A DNA stretch of 64,000 nucleotides from the NCBI RefSeq assembly GCF_013166605.1, contig NZ_JABKKF010000015.1, forward strand, positions 1-64,000, in the 5' to 3' direction. Of the stretch, positions 60,114-64,000 are shown one piece after another. The notes beneath the pieces are model-generated. The model was given only the letters and a program-made list of their open reading frames with translations. It had not been told where the DNA came from and did not search any database. This stretch comes from Xylanibacter muris. GTDB taxonomy: Bacteria; Bacteroidota; Bacteroidia; Bacteroidales; Bacteroidaceae. Both the position numbers and the translations under genes were made by a program. Every line of letters starts with the position of its first letter. The first letter of the stretch is position 1.

Positions 60114-60878
60114 ATGATTGAAATAAAGAATCTTTGTAAATCTTTTGGCGACAAGGACGTTCTCAAAGATATAAGCACCGTATTTGAAAGCGGAAAGACA
60201 AATCTTATAATAGGCCAAAGCGGTTCGGGAAAGACCGTACTGGTAAAGAATCTCGTGGGACTTCTGACTCCTACAAGCGGCCATGTGCTCTATGACGGGC
60301 GCGATTTTGTCAACATGGAGAAAAAAGAACAGATCATGCTTCGAAGGGAAATGGGAATGATCTTTCAAAGTGCAGCATTGTTCGACTCTCTCACTGTACT
60401 GGAAAACGTAATGTTCCCGCTCGACATGTTCTCGTCCATGAATCTTACAGACCGAATAAAAAGGGCACGTTTCTGCCTTGACCGCGTGAATCTCGTGGAT
60501 GCAGAAAAGAAATATCCCGCCGAAATTTCCGGAGGCATGCAAAAGCGCGTGGCAATAGCGAGAGCCATAGCACTAAACCCCAAATACCTGTTCTGCGATG
60601 AGCCAAACTCAGGTCTCGACCCAAAGACGTCACTTGTCATAGATGCCTTGCTTCACAGTATCACACATGAATTCAATATCACAACTATCATCAACACTCA
60701 CGACATGAACTCTGTAATGGGTATAGGTGAAAACATTATTTTCATCTATGAAGGAAAAAAAGAATGGCAGGGCATAAGTGCCGACATAATGAACAGTACT
60801 AATGAAAGACTTACAGACTTTATATTTGCAAGCGACCTGCTGAAAAAAATGCGGGCAGCGGTAAAGGGGAAAGAATAA
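60114..60878 (+). CDS. mlaF: MlaF-type ABC transporter ATP-binding protein
   Basis: 254 residues, ATPase partner of MlaE. Walker A GQSGSGKTVL (about residues 34-43), MGMIFQSAALFDSLTV, signature ISGGMQKRVAIARAIAL, Walker B YLFCDEPNSGLDP and TIINTHDMNSVM with the switch His. The stop codon is followed at once by a long two-step hairpin. The role is retrograde phospholipid transport with MlaE. Confidence 0.93.
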   Translation: MIEIKNLCKSFGDKDVLKDISTVFESGKTNLIIGQSGSGKTVLVKNLVGLLTPTSGHVLYDGRDFVNMEKKEQIMLRREMGMIFQSAALFDSLTVLENVMFPLDMFSSMNLTDRIKRARFCLDRVNLVDAEKKYPAEISGGMQKRVAIARAIALNPKYLFCDEPNSGLDPKTSLVIDALLHSITHEFNITTIINTHDMNSVMGIGENIIFIYEGKKEWQGISADIMNSTNERLTDFIFASDLLKKMRAAVKGKE

Positions 60879-60928
60879 TGCCTGTTAAAAGTGCTGCAAC
60901 ACCATATTTGCAGCACCCTCAACAGGCA
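60879..60928 (+). other. Two-step hairpin without U-run after mlaF
   Basis: TGCCTGTT (60879-60886) pairs with AACAGGCA (60921-60928), and GTGCTGCAA (60891-60899) with TTGCAGCAC (60908-60916), separated by internal loops AAAA and CCTC. No T-run on either strand; possibly a mRNA 3' end stabiliser or Rho-independent-like pause. Confidence 0.6.
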
Positions 60929-60982
60929 TGACGGGTACTTACGATATCATCATTTATCTAAATAATAACGCTTATCAATAAG

Positions 60983-61462
60983 TTATTTAACACGCTCAAG
61001 CACCGTCTTACTACAAATATAAAATGGACCATCCGCACGTTCAAATAACAGTGTCATCCTATCACCTGTAAAATCCTTTATCAGAAACGGAATCCACTCC
61101 GGCTCATCATCTTCTTCTTCATCATCAGAACCTACTAATTCATAAAGAATTCCTTTATTCAGTTTCCATAAAACATTATTGACTTCTCCGGTGACAGATT
61201 GAGAAACCAAAACTCCTTCCTGCTTATTGCCTGTCTGGGTAATGGTCATAAAAGATCCTACCTCTTCATCTATATACTCTTCCACTACTTTTCCATTTAT
61301 TCTTTCACATTCATAAGAACTGAGGCAACGCCAGGTTCCCACAATGTCGGATGCCGTACAAATAACATTACCACTATCATCTTCATCATCAGAACATCCT
61401 GTAAAAATCAAAGGCAAAGATACCAGAACAGACACTATAATAAAACTAAAATACTTTCTCAT
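60983..61462 (-). CDS. Hypothetical lipocalin-like lipoprotein
   Basis: 159 residues. The signal peptide ends in LIFTGC (lipobox, Cys about residue 23), then CSDDEDDSG with an acidic start of the mature protein. IVGTWRCLSSYECERINGK and FMTITQTGNKQEG are typical of the lipocalin-like group of short Bacteroidota lipoproteins: the W near the N-terminus and the G-x-W motif are present, and the rest is beta-rich. DDEEEDDEPEW is an acidic low-complexity stretch (about residues 110-120). Ligand unknown. Confidence 0.6.
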   Translation of the reverse strand: MRKYFSFIIVSVLVSLPLIFTGCSDDEDDSGNVICTASDIVGTWRCLSSYECERINGKVVEEYIDEEVGSFMTITQTGNKQEGVLVSQSVTGEVNNVLWKLNKGILYELVGSDDEEEDDEPEWIPFLIKDFTGDRMTLLFERADGPFYICSKTVLERVK

Positions 61463-61516
61463 TTCTTTATTTTTTTAATTTATCTTTATCATTAATTATT
61501 TTATACAGTCCATACC

Positions 61517-61758
61517 ATAAAAAACAGACAACAAAAAAGCGCGGACTGTTACTTTGTCTGTTTTCTTGAGGTATCGCCAAACACCATAAACATTCAAACA
61601 AGTAAAAGCCCACGCCATAGGCGTGAGCATCAACTTTTACTCTTGAATGTTTCTTTCTTTTTTGGCGATTTTCAAGAAAACAAGAATAAAGCTAACGCTT
61701 CTTTATCTTATGTCTTTATAACTGTTATGCTACATAGGCGATATGTTTTTAGTTTTAA
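61517..61758 (-). ncRNA. Candidate structured non-coding RNA (about 240 nt), unnamed
   Basis: Read on the minus strand it begins about 6 bases after a consensus promoter, has a small hairpin (ATAAAG-CTTTAT, with AAGCGTTAG as loop), then a 124-nt rod of five helices with small internal loops (positions given on the + strand): 61559-61569/61672-61682, 61573-61581/61661-61669, 61588-61597/61643-61652, 61601-61608/61634-61641, 61611-61616/61620-61625. The 3' end is a hairpin, AACAGACAA/TTGTCTGTT (61523-61531/61554-61562), with a T-run. No frame of note. The single-rod shape recalls 6S RNA, but I cannot assign it. It ends 55 bases before the lipoprotein gene, so a leader function is possible. Confidence 0.6.
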
Positions 61759-61763
61759 TTATT

Positions 61764-61795
61764 CAAAGGTAATAAAAAACAAAAAAAACAGCAAA
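61764..61795 (-). promoter_or_regulatory. Promoter of the candidate RNA
   Basis: On the minus strand TTTG (61792-61795), 20 bases, TACCTTTG (61764-61771): a full consensus match and the same -7 sequence and spacing as the tRNA-Val promoter at 31493-31524. Confidence 0.75.
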
Positions 61796-61907
61796 CTCCG
61801 TTGAATACCGTCCCTTATAGTTTAAACAAGATTAACAATTGTGCGACACTATGGAAAAATTACCTTTCCATCTTCAACTTCCACACGAACAACATACCAA
61901 AAACATA

Positions 61908-61947
61908 CAACAGCCTTACAAAATTCATGAATTTTGTAAGGCTGTTG
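61908..61947 (-). terminator. Terminator of the der-lipoprotein unit
   Basis: 40-bp perfect palindrome (arms 61908-61927 and 61928-61947) with a U-rich sequence behind it on the minus strand, 27 bases after the lipoprotein stop codon. Confidence 0.8.
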
Positions 61948-61974
61948 TTGTAAACATACGAAAAGACGGCTTTA

Positions 61975-62370
61975 TCATTTCATTCTCCACACACCGTCAC
62001 GTTCCACCATCGGTACGACAACCTCTTCCTTCACACTGTCACCGAAGCAAAGCAAAAGAAATACGTTCGTGTATCCGGCAACAGAGTCTGTCTGACTTCT
62101 TAATACACGTACCTCACCTATACCATTGTGAATAGCTTTCTGTGATACAACGAATTGTTTTACATTTACAAGCAACTGCTCACGATAATTTTCAGGAATA
62201 CTGTCTGTTCCATCAAGTCCGGAAAGATATTCAGAGTAATTCCCTGAAAAAAGATGTTCATAATAAATCTTTGCCGCTTTTGCCGCAAGCTCTTCCGGAG
62301 AGGTTTCTTCCTTGCATGAAACGGCAAAAACGGCAAAGATTATACATAGTATTTGAAACAAACGCATCAT
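61975..62370 (-). CDS. Hypothetical lipoprotein (DUF4878-like), coupled to der
   Basis: 131 residues from the ATG at 62370 ([19 protein letters not shown]); the neighbouring ATG at 62367 is equally good, and a longer frame from 62415 would overlap der and place the signal internally, so it was not used. The lipobox is FAVSC, followed by [30 protein letters not shown] and [12 protein letters not shown], a pattern typical of small NTF2-fold lipoproteins annotated as DUF4878 in Bacteroidota; that label is from memory. The ATG overlaps the der stop codon (ATGATG with TGA), so translation is coupled. Confidence 0.65.
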   Translation of the reverse strand: MMRLFQILCIIFAVFAVSCKEETSPEELAAKAAKIYYEHLFSGNYSEYLSGLDGTDSIPENYREQLLVNVKQFVVSQKAIHNGIGEVRVLRSQTDSVAGYTNVFLLLCFGDSVKEEVVVPMVERDGVWRMK

Positions 62371-63680
62371 TTCTGACGTATGAATATGTTTATAGGCGTA
62401 CCTGAAAGATTCCAATTCTCCCGTATCTTGTTCTCAAGAAAACGACGATACGGTTCCTTTATATACTGCGGAAGATTCGCATAGAACACAAATGACGGAA
62501 TCTGAGTGTTCGGCAACTGCGAACAGTACTTTATCTTTATGTACTTTCCCTTGATTGATGGTGGCGGATATGCCTCTATAAGTGGCAACATCACCTCATT
62601 GAGCTTGGTGGTGCCAATCTTTGCCTTACGATGCAAATACACATCCTTGGCTGTTTCAAGAACCTTGAATATACGCTGCTTGGTGACTGCCGATGCAAAA
62701 ATGATCGGGAAATCCACAAACGGAGCCATACGGCTACGGATGGCATTCTCAAACGTGTCTATGACCTTCTGGTCTTTGTTCTCTACCAAATCCCACTTAT
62801 TCACCACCACTACAAGGCTTTTATTATTCTTCTGAATCAACTGGAATATATTCATATCCTGAGCCTCAATACCCCTGGTGGCATCAATCATCAGTATGCA
62901 TACGTCACTGTTCTCTATTGCACGTATCGAACGCATGACACTATAGAACTCCAGATCCTCCGTCACTTTATTCTTCTTGCGTATACCGGCAGTATCTACA
63001 AGGTAGAAATCAAATCCAAATTTATCGTAACGCGTATATATGCTGTCACGGGTTGTACCGGCAATCTCTGTCACGATATTACGGTCTTCACCTATAAAAG
63101 CATTTACAATACTGCTCTTTCCTGCATTCGGACGTCCTACGATAGCAAAACGCGGTATACCGTCTTCAGTGACATCCGAGACGTCTGTCTTCAATTTTTT
63201 TACCACAATATCAAGCAGGTCACCCGTACCGCTTCCCGTTGCCGCACTGATACATATAGGCTCGCCAAGTCCCAAGGAATAGAATTCAGCGGCATAATAT
63301 TGCTGCTCGTTATTATCCGTCTTGTTTGCAACAAGAATAACCGGAAGTTTTGAACGGCGGAGAATCTCTGCTACATCGGCATCAAGATCTGTCACACCGT
63401 TATTCACGTCCACAAGAAACAAAACGACATCAGCCTCTTCCGTGGCAATAATCACCTGCTTACGTATCTCCTCTTCGAAAATATCATCCGAATTCACAAC
63501 CCATCCGCCTGTATCGACCACGGAAAACTCTCTGCCACACCATTCACACTTGCCATACTGGCGGTCACGGGTGGTACCGGCCTCATCACTGACAATAGCA
63601 TGGCGCGAGTTGGTCAGCCTGTTGAAAAGTGTAGACTTGCCCACATTGGGGCGTCCTACTATTGCTACTAAATTTGCCAT
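62367..63680 (-). CDS. der: Ribosome biogenesis GTPase Der (EngA)
   Basis: 437 residues with two GTPase domains in tandem, unique to Der. G1 motifs GRPNVGKST (residue 8) and GRPNAGKSS (about 182); G3 DTGG and DTAG; G4 NKTD and NKWD. The C-terminal KH-like domain is about residues 350-437 ([19 protein letters not shown]). It is needed for 50S ribosomal subunit assembly. It precedes the small lipoprotein gene with overlapping stop and start, and era lies upstream, so the two GTPases are likely one unit. Confidence 0.97.
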   Translation of the reverse strand: MANLVAIVGRPNVGKSTLFNRLTNSRHAIVSDEAGTTRDRQYGKCEWCGREFSVVDTGGWVVNSDDIFEEEIRKQVIIATEEADVVLFLVDVNNGVTDLDADVAEILRRSKLPVILVANKTDNNEQQYYAAEFYSLGLGEPICISAATGSGTGDLLDIVVKKLKTDVSDVTEDGIPRFAIVGRPNAGKSSIVNAFIGEDRNIVTEIAGTTRDSIYTRYDKFGFDFYLVDTAGIRKKNKVTEDLEFYSVMRSIRAIENSDVCILMIDATRGIEAQDMNIFQLIQKNNKSLVVVVNKWDLVENKDQKVIDTFENAIRSRMAPFVDFPIIFASAVTKQRIFKVLETAKDVYLHRKAKIGTTKLNEVMLPLIEAYPPPSIKGKYIKIKYCSQLPNTQIPSFVFYANLPQYIKEPYRRFLENKIRENWNLSGTPINIFIRQK

Positions 63681-63814
63681 AAATATATTTATATTAATAA
63701 GGAATAAAGAAAAATACCATATTCCTAAACCGATGTTTTTATTAATTCAATTATAAAACTCTATTAAATGTCTTCACGAAAAAGATTTCTCTGCTTCCTC
63801 CTGTCCGGTAAACA

Positions 63815-64000
63815 TCACACCAGATTATATCCGAAACTGTCAAGTTCTTCCTTTGAATTTCTCCAATCCTTATCCACCTTTACAAACACTTCCAAATAGA
63901 CATTCTTACCGAAAAATTTCTCCAGAGACTTACGGCTCTCTGTGCTGACCTTCTTTAAGGCATAGCCCTGATGCCCTATTATAATACCCTTCTGTGAATC
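63815..64000 (-). CDS. era: 3' end of GTPase Era (KH domain only)
   Basis: The window ends inside the gene. The last 61 residues read SQKGIIIGHQGYALKKVSTESRKSLE then FFGKNVYLEVFVKVDKDWR, ending SFGYNLV at the TGA at 63815-63817. KGIIIGHQG is the KH-type GXXG loop and VYLEVFVKV the typical end strand of Era, which binds 16S rRNA 3' end and assists 30S maturation. The G domain lies outside. The gene faces the same way as der, 134 bases away. Confidence 0.85.
   Translation of the reverse strand, partial: DSQKGIIIGHQGYALKKVSTESRKSLEKFFGKNVYLEVFVKVDKDWRNSKEELDSFGYNLV

Larger units (their letters stand above)
61463..61974. other. Gene-free stretch with candidate RNA gene and terminator
   Basis: Holds the RNA candidate (61517-61758), its promoter (61764-61795) and the terminator at 61908-61947. 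Between 61463 and 61516 there is only A/T-rich leader of the lipoprotein gene. Confidence 0.6.

Noticed and set aside
61559-61682. MITE or insertion sequence end
   Set aside because: There is no target duplication, and the hairpin is flanked by a consensus promoter and terminator, which fits an RNA gene better; a MITE origin is not excluded.

Overview
This is a 64 kb chromosomal segment from a member of the Bacteroidales, most likely a Prevotella-like (Prevotellaceae) organism. The evidence is: several secreted proteins with C-terminal ends of the type IX secretion (Por) kind, a BspA-like repeat protein, a gingipain-type C25 peptidase, an OmpA/YjbH/OstA-type outer membrane gene set, and intergenic promoters that fit the Bacteroidota consensus (TTTG, about 20 bases, TAnnTTTG). 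I see no plasmid, prophage, transposase gene, rRNA operon or CRISPR array.

Layout. 1-7009 (+): a cell-surface/secreted protein operon: the end of a type IX cargo protein, a BspA-like protein with an internal duplication, and a large C25 peptidase/FG-GAP protein broken by a one-base frameshift near 3031. 7073-10560 (-): accessory genes of unknown function, including a tandem paralogue pair. 10945-11901 (+): a BASS-type transporter. 12376-14217 (-): a secreted fibronectin-III protein. 14746-21205 (+): a thiamine operon under a TPP riboswitch (thiG-thiS-thiH-thiD-thiE-thiC and a second ThiE/TenI-like gene), with a ThiF-like adenylyltransferase converging on it (21306-22064). 22069-24643 (-): a cytidylate-kinase-like gene, a MATE transporter interrupted by a TGA codon, and a small carboxypeptidase-regulatory-domain protein. 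24800-31142: alanine dehydrogenase, a Bcp peroxiredoxin, asnS, an RluB pseudouridine synthase with a Gly/Tyr/Asn/Arg/Gln-rich tail, and purB. 31276-31472: two tRNA-Val(TAC) genes. 32298-36811 (-): a lipoprotein, a YjbH-like outer membrane protein split over two genes, and an OmpA protein. 36983-43772 (-): a tight operon of two parvulin-type chaperones, an OstA/LptA-like protein, a small membrane protein and mutL. 43853-51164 (-): guaB, then clpP-clpX-recQ, then tig. 51805-58098 (+): two very large secreted proteins, one an M6-type metalloprotease. 58249-60878: lptB, divergent from mlaE-mlaF. 60983 to the end (-): two lipoproteins, der, the 3' end of era, and a candidate structured RNA.

How the parts relate. 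Much of the window is housekeeping: thiamine supply, purine synthesis (purB, guaB), protein quality control (tig, clpP, clpX), DNA repair (mutL, recQ), ribosome assembly GTPases (der, era) and outer membrane biogenesis (OstA-like, parvulins, LptB, MlaE/F, OmpA). The accessory layer is the secreted protease/adhesin-type proteins.

The most interesting non-gene signals are: a roughly 240-nt candidate non-coding RNA at 61517-61758 with its own consensus promoter, a 124-nt multi-helix hairpin and a terminator; two intergenic arrays made of self-complementary words (14499-14596 and 51367-51483); and a family of roughly 190-bp intergenic repeats with three different 7-bp hairpins each, tandemly triplicated at 31656-32180 and scattered elsewhere, including inside the leader of the thiamine operon.
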